Source: Symbiodinium natans (lineage: Eukaryota > Sar > Dinophyceae > Suessiales > Symbiodiniaceae). Taken from it: a stretch of 64,000 nt of DNA. Below are positions 44,237 to 57,600 of the stretch, piece by piece (position 1 is the stretch's first letter; each line of letters opens with the position of its first letter). The notes under the pieces are model-generated. The model was not told the DNA's origin, made no database searches, and worked only from the letters and a program-made list of their open reading frames with translations. The position numbers were made by a program, and so were the translations under genes. The stretch is taken from positions 182,001 through 246,000 of the forward strand of contig CAJNDS010002796.1 of assembly GCA_905221605.1 (NCBI GenBank). Reading direction: 5' to 3'.

Positions 44237-47119
44237 CCTCCTAGTTTCCCAGTTGACACGTGATGTGCACTTGAGTTGTCTGCTATGAGTGTGAAGCATA
44301 GGCACGAGGACATGTCAGGCACTGCAGATTTCTTTTGGCTTGGTGAAACCTTGTTTTGAGTAGGAAGAACCGTTTTCTGTTCGTTTTCTCGAAACTCGTT
44401 TGTCGGAACTCGTATCCTGTTTGTGACCTGGTATTTGGTGACCAGAAGTGACTCAAGCCAGTTTAAGTCTGCACAGAGCTCAGCAGAGCACCTAAGAGGT
44501 GCTAGGAACCTACCCACAGTGTTTAGGAGTAGAAGTTCCATGGCTGAGTGTATTTACCTGAAGTACCTTTGTTTTCCCATGTCTGGCAGACAGTGTTTGA
44601 AGCTGGAGAGCCGTGCTCGCATTGGCTCAAGCCGAGCGGAGCTCGAGTAACTGTGAATAGCGCAGTGAAGAAAAGAGTCCGCACTTTGTGCTGTGAGGTT
44701 GAGTGTAACCTTGACTTGAGGTCCCTTAGGCCCCAGTAGCCGTGCCACGTGTTTGAACGGTCGTGGACAGTCACGTACTTGTCTGCAAAGCGGCTTTTGA
44801 GCATAAGTGTCTTGGAGAAGAAGTTGGTGGGTGACGGTGGGAACGGTGGGTGGGTAAGGGTGGAAATTGTAGAAACGCGCGGGCGGAGAAGGCAAACGGG
44901 CAAGAACCCCACGAGGTGTGGGGAAAGTGCGTTATGTCGCAAATAGCTTGTAAAGTTGCCTTCGGGACAGTTATGTTTGTCCGGTCCTCTTTACACTGCA
45001 CGCCGCGGTCCGCTTGAATCAGAAAAGTCACTTTGCTTCAGAGTCGCATCGAGCTGTTTCATCTGCAGATGGTTCGCTCAGGGGGATATGGAAGTGCTTT
45101 TTTGAGACTTACACGATTCCTTCTTTTGTATTGAGGCTTCTTACACTATGGAAAAAACCGAGATGTAGCCACGCAAAGGATAGTTGCGCAACTTTCCAAA
45201 CTCGCGCGGTACTTCGTAAAGCCTTTGTTTATCAACATTTGTTATGCGCAAGTTTTCTGAAGACAACCCATTTCCAACATTTTGCCATAGAAGCTTGGTT
45301 ACATGTTGCGGCTCAATACGGTTTTAGGACGGGTCATGTTTGCGCCATCTTGTTGAGATTTATGAATTAAGGACAGACCCCAGCTCTGCGGGCGGAAAGT
45401 AAGAATGTCACCTTACTTGATCTCGTCTTTTTATTCCCCCGTCGGGGTTTGGGATGTGCTGACGATACATTTGATTGTTCAGGTCTGGCTGATCAGATCA
45501 ACCTTTTTGACGGTCACTGTAGCAAGGGCTCAAAGCACTTACAGTTCCGAATATCCAAGGCAGGCACTGCCTAGCTTTCAGACGCCCACTGTTGTGGAAG
45601 CTTCACGCTTGTCGTTCCACAGTTGAAAACCCCCTGCACAACTCGTGCATTTGGACTCTGCTCATTCTAACAGTACTTCTCGCATTTTTAGGATCATATT
45701 CTGCGTCACCCAGACGAATTGGAAAATCAATCTGTTTTCTCCCAAGCTCGCGCGTATCGACGAACCTTCGGCGCCAAACCGCGCAGGCCGCCCCAGGCCG
45801 CCCCAGAGCACACTCGGAGTCCACCCTCACTGAAATAAAGCAACATTTTGGATCGTCGTCAATTGGACCCCGTTTAAGTAAGTACCACAATCCCAGTCCG
45901 ACTCATCACAAATGCTGTGTTTTCATGCAGTTTCACCTGCAGCATCAGATAGGAAGCTTTGGGCCCTTAACCTTCAGGTAGTTGCCAAATGGCGTGCATC
46001 CGCCTCATAACATGCTAATAATGTCCGGTGACCCCCTTAGCAATGAAATAAGCAGTCGATTCTCACGATGTGCACAGAGAATAAAAAGGAAGCACGTTGG
46101 TTCTGCAGGTGTTTGCAAGCTTTTGCCGAGTTTTGGTCAACAAAAGAGGCAATTTTCATACTTCTATTTCATTTTTCAATGAAGCGTTTACACTGCGGCA
46201 TTTGCATTTGCTCATGGAGTTCGGCATTGATGAACAAGTTTGGATATGTAACCCATTCGGGATGAGGATTGGTTTTTCTACGGCATTGCTGGTACTTACT
46301 TCCGCACGCATATGCAGATGACAACTAGGGAAACTTTCAGCACCAAATTTGTTGAAAGTGCAGCGATGTCAGTATCAGGGCACATGGAGTACTGACCTTA
46401 GCACATGGTTTGCACATCCCTGCAACGTCTGTGGTTAGAGTCATGCTTGCAAGTTTTGAGTTTTGTGAGACGTTCAAGCATGTGCTCAAGGCCAGGTTGC
46501 GACGACAATCGCACTGCTTCGCAGGCTCCGCCGCAGAGTTCATTTTTGCTGTGTTGTGTATTTATACTCACTTGCAAGGCTTTTTCATTGTGGAAGTGGG
46601 TGCTGGTGCTAGCTATTTTCGCTTCTTCCCAGCAATTATCGGTTGCATGGAATCCGAACAAGCAGAACACAGATTACTGACAGATGAGATTCTTACATCT
46701 TCTGTTGCGTGCATGAATGACTGAGGCTGGCCTTTCAGTTCGCCACCCTTCTTGGTGGATGGTGTTGAGGCACGAGCGCGAGCGCGCGCGAACGAGTGTG
46801 CTGTTGAAGCTTCAAACCAGCAAGGTCAAGTTTTCTCAGGCATCTGGCTCGATCCGCCACGTGCAACTTATGTAATTGTTTTTGTGGTGCTTGTGGATCG
46901 ACTCTTGAACTTCATGTCCATCATTCGTTCTTGAACTTTTCGATGTTTATCGCCGGAAGCAAGTTGGACTCGGCAGACCAGGAAGTTTGATGAGGTTTAT
47001 CTTTGTTGCGACATATGCGAAATGACCGATGATGATGATGGCTTGTCCACCTACGGTCTGGCGCTGCTCGGAGCAGGCCGGGCCGGGCCAGCACGGGCCA
47101 CACACGACAAGACTGTCAC
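44237..47119. other. Presumed copia LTR remainder, then no gene seen
   Basis: The first few hundred bases are probably the rest of the copia 3' LTR that was split by the LINE array; its right end cannot be set because no second LTR is in the window. Beyond that there are only short open frames on both strands without motif support. ATTGGCTCAAG at 44621-44631 resembles the end of DinoSL but could be chance. Confidence 0.4.
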
Positions 47120-47878
47120 GTGAATGCGTTCTGCAGGAGCAGGTGTTGCCGCCGGGATTCTTGTCAAGGCTGTATGATTGAATTCGATGGTCCAGTCTTC
47201 TGTGTGCCATATACAGCAGTGTCGAAGGCCTTCAAGATAGTTTTGCACGTCTGCCTGGAGTTGGTTTGGCTCCATCTTCCACATTCTTTGGAGGCCAGGA
47301 CAGGCCCTCGCATGTTCGAAAGTTGGGAAAGTTTAATTCCCCGATTGCTTGACAGGATGCTGGCTGGACTGCAGAGGCACGGCTGGGCAGAAGCCGACGA
47401 TTCGAATGCTGGGGATTGGGCGTTTCTTCCGTGCACGGCCTACATACTACCCTTTGATCCACGGTGGCAGGTGCCATTTGGGCTTTGGAATCTCCCATGG
47501 ATCTTGGGAGCTTTATTTGGACTGGCGGTTGGAACTCTGCGGCAATCGCTTCCACCCTCTGCAGTCAGAGCCTCGTCTTTTTGCTCAGGTAGGTTTTTAT
47601 CGGATCTCCCATGCTCCTTGCCGGGCCTCCTACCCCAGAGAATCGTGCAAAGAATCCCCCATTGTACCCATGGAGTGCCCGCTCCCACGCTCCCAGAGAA
47701 TCCGGCAGAGAAGTCCACGGAGCAAGACATGGAGTACTCAGTGCTCACCCCGGGCTCACCCCCACAGATTCCAGAGATCCCGCCCCCTCCAGATATCCCC
47801 ACACCGTATCCCGCAGAGTATCCCGGGTGCCCAACCCACGTGCTTCCTGCACTGGCAGTCGAAACTGCTCAGTCTTGA
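47120..47878 (+). CDS. Hypothetical open frame, 252 residues
   Basis: The frame is open throughout and ends in a Pro-rich stretch (PPQIPEIPPPPDIPTPYPAEYP). A hydrophobic segment near residue 120-140 could span a membrane. No family was recognised, and another frame over the same bases is equally long. It may be exon sequence, or nothing. Confidence 0.2.
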   Translation: MNAFCRSRCCRRDSCQGCMIEFDGPVFCVPYTAVSKAFKIVLHVCLELVWLHLPHSLEARTGPRMFESWESLIPRLLDRMLAGLQRHGWAEADDSNAGDWAFLPCTAYILPFDPRWQVPFGLWNLPWILGALFGLAVGTLRQSLPPSAVRASSFCSGRFLSDLPCSLPGLLPQRIVQRIPHCTHGVPAPTLPENPAEKSTEQDMEYSVLTPGSPPQIPEIPPPPDIPTPYPAEYPGCPTHVLPALAVETAQS

Positions 47879-50800
47879 TGTGGGAATGTTTGAAGTGAAT
47901 GCTGTTGAAATTTGTTATTAGCATTGTTTCTCCAGGGGGAAATGCTGTCCCAGCTCAGTCCTACATGGAAGTACACGTATCGAGGTTACAACATTGGGCA
48001 TTTGGGTTCGTGAGCTTCACGGCCCTCGCGGATCTGCGGAACCAGGCTCCGCAATTCATTCTGGCACCACAGACACATACACGTGTATGATAGTTCTTCA
48101 GTCATCCGCTGCAAGAGGTTCATGGCTGGCGCAGCTGGTGGTCGCAGGTCTTCTGACAGCTCTCAGTGGGGCAGCTGTCGGTGGAATCCCAAGAAGTAGA
48201 TGAAGTGTCTGCAGCAACTTGTTGATTCATCTGCTGAGTCTTTGATAGTTGGATCAGTTTCTGAGTTAAAGATTTGGGCACGTGTGCATGGCAAGGGCCA
48301 GAGCCAATTGTCATCATCGCTGCCAGCTCAAAGTGTACGCGCTAGTGGAAATTAGGCAGCATATGGTAAACGCGATTCTGTTTGCTCCGAGATGTTTGGC
48401 AGAGTTTTTCCTGAGGTCCCCAGCGTCCTCTGCGGATTCTTTGCTCGAGGACAAACCTGGGCCATTGCGCCGTCCATGTCTTTGCATCTTTTTTTTCTGG
48501 CCATCTGCAGGGCTCTTGAAACAGCCAGCGCGCGTGGTACGCGTTGCTGCATTGGCAGGCAGAACCCCCATTCCAGATCATTCCAGAGGGGAGCTCTCTT
48601 TGTGGCATCTTTGCTTGTTCGCCGTTCTTGGACCCGGCCAGGTGGTGCGGGTGGCCTCAGTGCCTTTTTCGGGCTGCCGCTGGCGAGCGCCTTCCTGGTT
48701 CTGGAGGCACCCCATGGCTGTGAAATCACGGTGTACTTGCTTAGCACTTGCTTGGTCGGTTTAGGTTCCGCACGTGGATGGTGCAGAATTTGCCATGGAG
48801 GCAGGGAGACAGACTAAAGAGAGTCTGTTTCTGCGCCACAGCTTTAGGCTTTGCCCGCTTGCGTGGTCGCAAGCATCACGGGCACTTTAGCTGGAGATTC
48901 CATATGGCATCCAGCCTCGCTCCTTGGGAACAGCACCTTGGCCTTCCGTGTTACATTTTGAATATTTGTCATCAACTCTTCAGCCTCTTCGTGAGCCACA
49001 AAGTTCCGTTGGTCTATGTTGGCATTTGAGGTCGATTTGGGTTTCCGGGAAGCAGTCCATTGCACGCACAGCGACCATTTGGCGTGGGAGCGGTCCTTTT
49101 CGCTCCGTTTGCAGGCATGTGTGGAGGTTGGGCTGCTGTGCTGCATGGTCTTTGTGAAATCAGAGACATGAGCCTTGTGTTGCCTGCGGCTGAAACTAGT
49201 TCGGTGCGCAGGCTTCGCGTCTCACCTGCTGATCGCCTGCATGAAATCATTGCACCAGATCTTCAACTGGGCCCGAAGCATCGGGCCCTGGAAGCGTTTG
49301 CAGCGGAGGAGATTTTGAGACCAGAAACATACCCACGCACCTAACATCACCTAACGCACCATGCTTGCAAAGACATTCCAACCTCCATCTGCAGGAGGAT
49401 ATACTTCCCTCTCTTTCTGGCCGGCATAGGAGCAGTCAACGGTGACGCTCAGCTGCCATTACCCAATGACTGTTCATGGAAAAGATGGAATCAAGCAGAA
49501 GTGAGGCTCTGGGCATCTTGTATCCCAGCGCGCTTTGGTGGGGAGAGGACCAGCTTCAGGCAGTCACGGCCAGCGCTCAATGATTTTGGATTTGCTCCCT
49601 GCCGGCCTCACTGTCACAGGTGGTTCTGACTCGCGGCTGTGAAGAAGTTGCTGACTTGTCAGAATGTGTGCCCGTGAAGTTGTCGTGCACTCAGCTGTTG
49701 CAGATGACGGTGAGATACGGCGAGTTTGAGTGGCAGAGGCAGCGTGAGTTCAAGGCCCTATTGGTATGACAAGCTGCAGGCTAATGTGTGGCCCCGAGAG
49801 AAGAGCCCATGGCGCACTGCAATCTCAGCAGCGATCACTGCAGCTATGCCATGTGATGCCGGCAGGTGGCGGTCCAGGCGTCCCCTGGCCGTCCCATGTC
49901 TACGCAAGCAATGGTGGGTCTTGGCATAGTCAAGATGGTGATGATCAGTCTTTGTGAGGCCGAGCTTGAGATGTGGGCTGCTTTGATGGATGCAGCTGTG
50001 CCATGACAGGCCGGGGGCTTCGTAGGTGGCGTGATCTACCCTGTCGCCTCTTGGCAGTGACATTGGATCCAGCAGGTGTGCTCATTTGCTGATTGGTTTG
50101 CTGCTGGTTCGTGCAGTATGTTCTCAGTGGTTTGACAGGCTTTTCTGGCTGGCTCCTTTGGTTCAGCCTTGGGGTCTACTTCTTGGATCGCCTCCTTGGG
50201 AGGACAGTGACTTGGCGTGCACTCATCAAGTTTGGAAATGTCCAAGCCTGTAAGTTTCACTGTGGCTTCTCAGGTTTGTCTACCTTAGCACTGCTGCGGT
50301 CCACGCCTCATGCTGTGACGGCCCGAAAATCAGGAAACACACTGTGGGAAGCTATATAGCTTTTCAGGCTATGTCCACAGCGCTGTCAGCACTTCTGAAC
50401 GCGCACCTCTTTGGAGTTCTTCTTGTTTTGGTGCTACAGGCTGGCGTTCTGCACTACATGGTTTTGCCATTGCTACAGTACTTCTGGGACTTGTTTGCAT
50501 CCTGTTGCCTGGAGTCAGGACAACATTCCGCATGGCAACGTGTCGTCACAGATCATCGCCCTCCTGACTGCGGTTTATGTTCATTATCTGCTGACAAGAA
50601 AATGTATCCCTTCGTATTTGCGCTTGATGCCATCCCAGAAGGCACGAGTGCACTGCGTGGGACGGCTTGTTGCCTTCGATGCTGGTTTGCGCTTATCAGC
50701 AGCATGGCTCCCATGACCAGGCAAGGCAGGATCTGATCTACTCAGATGTATCTGCGTCTCGTCTGCATTCGTGTTGCTTCTCTGGGGCTGCCGAGCTACC

Positions 50801-53700
50801 GTGCAGGACCTTCATGTTGTAGGTCGCCATGGGCACCAAATCCGCGCGGCAAGTGATTGAGGGCAGGTCGCCACCATATCCGCAGCAAAAACAATCGCGT
50901 GCACCCCTGGCACCTCGGCCACCCCCCGCACACCCCCCTCCACCCACCCAACCCACAAAGCTCCACACGTCGACCCTGAACCGTCAGCGAACTGTTGTTG
51001 GACACAGGCTGCGTCGGGGTATCGCCGAGAGAAGGAAAGTTGAGCACGCAAAGAGATCAATGCGGTGTTACTAGTGGATGAAAACTCAGACGGCTCGACT
51101 ACGCTCCTCCAGAATGATCGAACGATGTGGTTTTTGCCGTATTGCCTGTATGGCTCGTCTTGCGCGAGAGCCATTCTGCAAGGTGCGCCGCTTCGATCGC
51201 GTGAGGAACGGCGTGTTCAGTCGACTGAAACCCCAGTGGCAAATCCGACCGAAGCACCTAAAATCCAAACATGTGTGAAGTGGGGTGTTCGATTTGGGGC
51301 GGGGTCGGCGCTGGCCCCATAAAGCTAGCGCTTTACAGCATCTCGAAGGCATAAGACGGCAGACTTTCAAGTTTTCGCGAGGGGCGCACGCGCGCACGCT
51401 TGCTTGTGCCCAGGGATGCCTCTGAACATGGACATGTCTGCACGTGTTACTCTTTCCTTGTTTTTTTCGTCGTCGAGCCGCCCTCAGTAGTAGGGAACGA
51501 CACGAGGGACTGCACGGCTTTGCTTTTCGAAGCGCCGGGCCCTAAACTCTACACCCCCCAAAACGAAATGCCAATGTGCAGACCCTGTACCTGCAGCATC
51601 AAAGAACGACACTCCTTGCATCAGCAGCAAACAATAAGTTTGCAACTCACCGGCCGCAGAAGGGCCGCCCCACCGCATCAACTACAAGCACATCCAACTC
51701 TCGTACTTTCGAGATCCGCCTGGAGCGCGATCTTTCTTTGCCTTGCATGTCCAAGGCAAGTGAGGATGGATGCTGTGGCAGAGATGCAGATCAAAGTCGC
51801 GACCTGACCTGGCCTTCCGCATCACTGTTACCAGGTTACTAAGCGCAGCTGTACGTCAGGTGAATCCACCGCAGATGGAGAGCCAGATTCACAGTCGGGC
51901 GCGGAAGACGTGGAAGAGGGTGCTGCAGGAAGCCAGGCTGCATTGCACCGGATCGGTCAAGCCACCATCTAGCTGTGACCGCAGGAGAAGCATCAAGTTC
52001 AACAGTGATGGTGACGTCGCTTTAAGCCGAAGGTCAAAGCACCGTCGGAGCTTTGCAGATCAGAAGAGGTTAAGGAACGAAATGCCTTCACGGTCGGAGG
52101 ATGCTCATGGCCTGCCCTTTCTGTCACCACCAGGAATGTACAGCAGAGTTCAGGTGAGACAGAGATTGATACGGCTTCTTCATCACGCAGCGCGTGGGAA
52201 GGTTGAACAGGTGCAGCCACTTTCACTTCTCCACTGTACAGAGTTCCGAATGATGAAGGGTTGCTGCGGCACCGTCACTGCAAAGAATCTCATGGGATGC
52301 AGGTGCGTTTTCGCAGATCTTTTGGAGGGCTTGAGCTGTTCTTCTTGTGGCCTGGTCGAGAGTCACAAGGTTCCATGTAAACGAACGAAGACAAGTCATG
52401 ACAGCTAGCTCGTTAGCAGCTTGTTTTCGTTCTTGATGTGGACCATGAGGGGTCCAGGCGTGATGCATCGAGGGGAACTGTAGGTGGCGTCAGCAGACAG
52501 CTAGCTGTGTTTGCAAGGTCTTCGACTTCAGTCTGTGGGGGTAGCTTGGGATCTGCTCACAGGGCAGTCTATGTGCCAAGCAGGCAATACTTCCAAGAGA
52601 CTTTGCCGACCCCAGCGTGCCAGTGGTGCCAGCTTCTAAGCTTGAGAACGCAACGTGTCATGTGTGAAGGGCGGAGTGCGCTTCGTGTGGATGAAAGGTG
52701 TTGTTGCCGCTGGCTTGTGTTTCAATGTGTTTGTGGCCGTGAAATTCGTTTCAGGCATACATGGCATGCCCATGAGCAGCCTTGCAACGCCTTGTTGTGT
52801 GGTTCTCTTGGCGGTCTGGGTTCATGTGGCGCAGGCTCTAAAAAGCCTGTGAAAACGTCGGACCCGAAGGCTGCACGAAAAGTTAGCTTGCCTGTACGAG
52901 CCCCGGACACACGGCACTGCCAGTTGTTTGTGTTGTTTGGTGGTCGGATCAAGAGTTTAATCGCTTTTTCATTTTGGCCTGACGAGATTCGGAGGTCGGT
53001 CGGCGGTCTGTGGAAGAGCAAAATGGACGACAAGGCGTTCTTTCTTTCTTGCCAGAGACCACATGGCAAGATGTCTCATGAAGGCAGTCCTCCAGATCGG
53101 GAGGCCGCGCAAGAAGGGAGCTGGCACAACCGCAAGGTTCATTGTATGTTCATTGTGTGATGAGCTGCAGGCATCCATTTGCAACTTCCTCGACTGCTGT
53201 GCTGCGGCGCCCAGGAGCGGGGGGAATTGAACTTTCCATACACACCGTGGCAAGAGCTTTGCTTCAGTACGTTCAATTTCCCGTCCTGTGCAGGAGTGAC
53301 AGCAGCGGCATTCTGAGACATAATTCTTATGCAGGCCCACAACCGATCCCCGTAGAGAACCTCAGAGACACTCGACAGCTAGCACGAAAGGTGGAGTCGA
53401 TCGGCCTGTGTGTCCACGACCTGTTTGACGCGCTTTGCGCACTATCTGCACTGCTCAGTGGAGCAATTGTGCTGTGCCAACATGCTGATTGACAGGTGGC
53501 TGCAAAGTGACAACCACCTGCATCCAAAGTTTTGTGGTTACAGGCTGCAGGATTGAATGGCCAATGGCCGGCCCTTCTTCGCAGTTTGGCTTGTTGTGCT
53601 GTGAGGAGCCCGGGACAATGCCTTGCCTTGATCGCTTCCCGTTCGAAGAGCTCTGACCTCTGCAGACGCAGCAAAGTCCGAGAAATTGCAAGAAGCAGAA
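47879..53700. other. Region without supported genes
   Basis: Many short open frames occur on both strands and none shows a recognisable domain. The stretch 50117-50251 is a possible exon: it follows TTCGTGCAG, codes for hydrophobic sequence with VYFLDRLLGRTVTW, and is followed by GTAAG. Hydrophobic frames continue to about 50736. The pattern would fit an intron-rich host gene, but I cannot join exons with confidence. Confidence 0.3.
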
Positions 53701-53740
53701 TTCAGCAGACTCTGCAGAGACTCTGCAGAGACTCTGCAGG
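53701..53740. repeat. Tandem AGACTCTGCAG, three units
   Basis: An eleven-base unit is repeated three times in a row (CAGACTCTGCAG, AGACTCTGCAG, AGACTCTGCAG). No coding context was seen. Confidence 0.85.
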
Positions 53741-54590
53741 TTGGGTAGCAATGTGCCTTCTCACTGGGAGCTGCTGAGCTGCAAGCATCTGCTGCGAACA
53801 GCGAGAAGGATTCTTGTAGGGCCTTGAGTGACCTTATGTCCTTATATGTCCTTATGGTTATGCGGAGAGGTACATGCTTCCTGGCGGCTGCGATAGCGAA
53901 AGGCCAGCCTTGCAACGCCTTGCGTCTTACTTGTCTAAAAAAACTGGACTGCTGAACCCTTCATCAGGGCTCAATGCCGTGAGCTTCGTGAGCGTGTTCG
54001 GCATGTAGATGGTGCGAAGGATCGCGTTGGTGAGAGTGGCTGTGTATTGCTGCATCTGCTCCGGGCCATCCTTTGTTCCGTTGAAAGCCTGCAATGAGGA
54101 TGCGGTGACGATGCTTCGTTTTCTGCGTGCACGTCAAGGACGTGGGACCTGGCATGTCATATTGGTATGGTAATGCGTGTGAATATCAAGATGTCCTCGT
54201 AAGGTTTGGATGCTGCAGCAAAGATGTACGAGGAAGCCATGAGGCTTGCCGTGGGCCTGCTGAACTCATGTCCAAGAAACTTGTGTAGTCCCTTGTCAGG
54301 TGGCGCAGGCAGACGGGCTACGAGCTCGGGTTTCGGATGAACAGCAGGGATGATTGGCAAGGCTCCCAGACGGCCCAGCAGGTTTGGTGAAGACTAGTGA
54401 CTCGGCTAAGATTCCTGAGGCTGCACAGAAAGGTTGACAGTTGTTGGCCCCCGACTGCCATGCTGGGCAAGGCCTCATCTTGAGTGCTACTTTTTAGGCG
54501 TTGCTTGGCAATGCTGAGACTCTGTGAAGGACCTGGATGGTGATCCCGTCTACTGGAACAGGCCGGCCTGGAGTCAAACTCGCACTGTGC
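53741..54590. other. Region without supported genes
   Basis: A short CCTTATGT repeat lies near 53831-53860. A possible plus-strand exon reading AKMYEEAMRLAVGLLNS lies near 54218-54270. Neither has family support. Confidence 0.25.
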
Positions 54591-54650
54591 CTGTGCTATC
54601 TTGTGCTATCTTGTGCTATCTTGTGCTATCTTGTGCTATCTTGTGCTATT
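54591..54650. repeat. Ten-base minisatellite, TTGTGCTATC, six units
   Basis: Six consecutive copies, the first beginning C and the last ending T. The period is exactly ten bases. Confidence 0.95.
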
Positions 54651-57600
54651 TTTAGCTGTTTTGTTCTTATGTCCAACAGGATGGGCCTTGGTAGTATGGA
54701 TTTCCTGGAGCAGGCTGGGTGTGCCCTAGACTTCTGGCCGGGTCTGCCATTCGCCAAGAATCGTGATGCAAGTATGCGGAGGTTCCAACAGAGTTCCTGA
54801 TACAGCACGAGGTCTACACAATCACCCGTATTATGCAGGACTTCGGGAGAGCATTCGATCACTGTGTCGGCTATGTTTTCCAGAGGCAAGAGAGCTTTTC
54901 AGGCCTTGGAAGAGGCATCGCGGCTCAGCAATCGACCTGCAGCATCCTTGGAGCATCCTCGGAGCATCCTTTTAGAGCTCCATTTTTGGGTGCTTTGGCG
55001 GTAGCTTTGGGGGAATCCCCAGGTGATGTACTTCACGGTGGTGGCCGATCTTGGTGAACTCAGCTCTTGGGCTGAAGATCTGATGCGTGTCACAGCAAAT
55101 TCTCACTCACCAAGCCAAAGGTCTGCGCAATTTCAATATCAAAGGAATCATGAAGCGGCTTGGCAGCTTCTGTCCCTTTTCGTAGACTTCAGATTTCATC
55201 GTTCGTTTTCGTAGACTCGGCACAGCTGTTTGCTCCAGGTACAAGGTCTGTGTGCGGACATTGGAAGACAATTATCCAGAGCTTGTGAAACGAATTGCGT
55301 TCGGCTGAGATGGGATGCAATGAGCTCTTGCATTATGCTGCAGCCTGATTAGCCTCACCTGCTGCAATTCGCTTGTCGTGCCACTTAGCTGAGATCGCAA
55401 TCCGTGTCCCACGCATTGCTTACACGCTGTGGAACATCATCTCGAAATTCTTTGCCACTCCAGCTGGTTTGGGATCAGCATCTGCGCTTGTGATGCTTGT
55501 GCCTGCTCATTCTTGAGATTTCGGGTGCGGCATACCACGTAGTTCCCCGGCATTCCGTGAACTAAGCTTAATAGCCTGAAAAAGGCCACGTGTTAATTTC
55601 GTCTCTTAGCTGCCGCGTGAAGCCGAGAGATTGAACGACATTTTCGAGTCAAGGGGATATGGCTACATCCAGTTCTGCATCCTGAAAGGTTGGAAAGTTC
55701 ATCAGACCTGGAGGTGCAGAGGATTCGCTGAGATTGGGCCCGAACTTGGCTGAGACTGGGCTGGCCAAGTGCTTCCGGTGACCTGCGGCATTCCCGTGGG
55801 AACAGAACATAGGGTGCGCTGCGACCGCGATGTGGAATTGAAAATTTTCTTCTGGGCGCCTATTTCCATGAGACTCGCCCAGTGTGGCTTATGCTTAAGG
55901 ATGCCTCAATCCCTCCACATAGTCAGACCAAAAAAGATTCCCGTGAGTTCCATCCTTATCGCCCGTGCCACAGTATGGCTTCGCCACCGGTATGCCCTTT
56001 GCCCGCACTCTGGTGTAGGTCACACAGCCATCCTGGTCAGTAGAACTCCACCTAGCGTCCCCTGTCTCGGAAGCCCTGTGGAGTGTTTTCCGTTTCAGAA
56101 GTGGCACAGGAGTTGCAGCAAAATCCAGGAGTGAATCCTTTCCGAATGCTTTGCCATCTGATTAGCCGGAAGACGCTGCCTTTTCGGACTGTGGCGTTCC
56201 CTGCTCGTCTGTTGACATGAAGGGTGCACCGGAAAGCAAGAACAAGAGCACACACAAAGTGGATGGAAGTGGTGGAAGTCGCCCGTGCATGTTGGTTTCC
56301 AGGTGGAAGTTCTGTTGTTCCAGAGTTCCAACAGCTCGGACCAAGGCGAAATCGAGCAACTCTGCGCGCATCACATTGTGGCAAGTCCCGGAACACACAT
56401 GCGAGACACCTCGTGTTCTATTTGGGCACGTGACAATCAAGGCTGATGCAAGAATTTCCCTGTTGCCGTGCACTCCTTGGTGTTGTGATGTCCCACCAGT
56501 CGAATCTAGGAATCGGTTGGGAACGACTGGCCACTTACCGTTGCCAGGATGAAGGCACTCGTGACAAGATTCAGATCGCAGATCCGCAGAACACCATGGC
56601 TGTCCGCTGCCCACCAACAAGTTGACAGCACACTGGGCCACTGAATGGGTGCTTGGCATGGTGTGGTCGTCCCAAGATCTTCCAAGGTTCTGAGCCAATT
56701 CATGGATCCAAAGTGGATTCCAGAGGCCATCTTGCCTGTCGCTCTCTACCTTTCATCGTCTATTGCTACATAGTTACATGATGTTACATGTGTCAAATGA
56801 TGCTTTTTGTGGCTTACCCCCAGGCTTTGGGTGGGACGCATCGAATCGGAGAGAGCAAGGCGCTCAGAAGGCTGGTGCGACGATTCGACTGCCTCCTGCG
56901 CCCTTTCCTTCGACCACTCCTCTCCATATTGTTTGGGAGAACTTATTGGTCTTGTATGTGAGGGGCATAGTGTTGCATGTGTGTTAACAGAATTAGTTTA
57001 GATCATTGCGAAGTCTGCCCAGGTGCTTGGTGCGAGCCTTGCATACCCAGTCCACAAGGGCCTCCATCCGAGGTCCGTCCCAAGCGTCGTTTTCTGTTCT
57101 TCTTCCTTGTTTGTCTGGGTTTTGGAGCATGCATGCATCCAGGACACAATGAGGAGTTTGCAGTCGACGTATGGCGATGGTTAGCGTCATCGTTTTGAAT
57201 TCATCTTTTTGTGGCTGCTGGCCATGCACTCCTGGCAGCATTGCACCTGCCGCTGATATATTTAAGTAGTGTCCGCAGCTTCCTTGAAGAGGATACCCAA
57301 GGTACGATCTTTGCGGGGCTTGACTTGTCTTGTTGGAAGCGGTTCCAACAAATCAGTATTCAGAGATGGGTCCGAAGGCATGATCCTGCTCGCTCAATGG
57401 TCTGAATCGAAAAAACCTGCGCCAGCGCTACGGTCGGATGTGCCACGAAAGTGAGAAGTTCCCCTATCCATTCCTAGCATCATGTCATATCATGTCCAAA
57501 GCCAGAATTGTCCAGGAAGGGCACGTCGACGCAGTTAGCTGTCATTGAGGCTTTCATGAAGCTGCGGGGGAGAGGAGCGATGTAAGTATGCATAGATATG

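Noticed and set aside
55895-56730. Overlapping minus-strand frames that look like one gene
   Set aside because: Several frames are open at once and no domain was recognised; there is no consistent exon structure.
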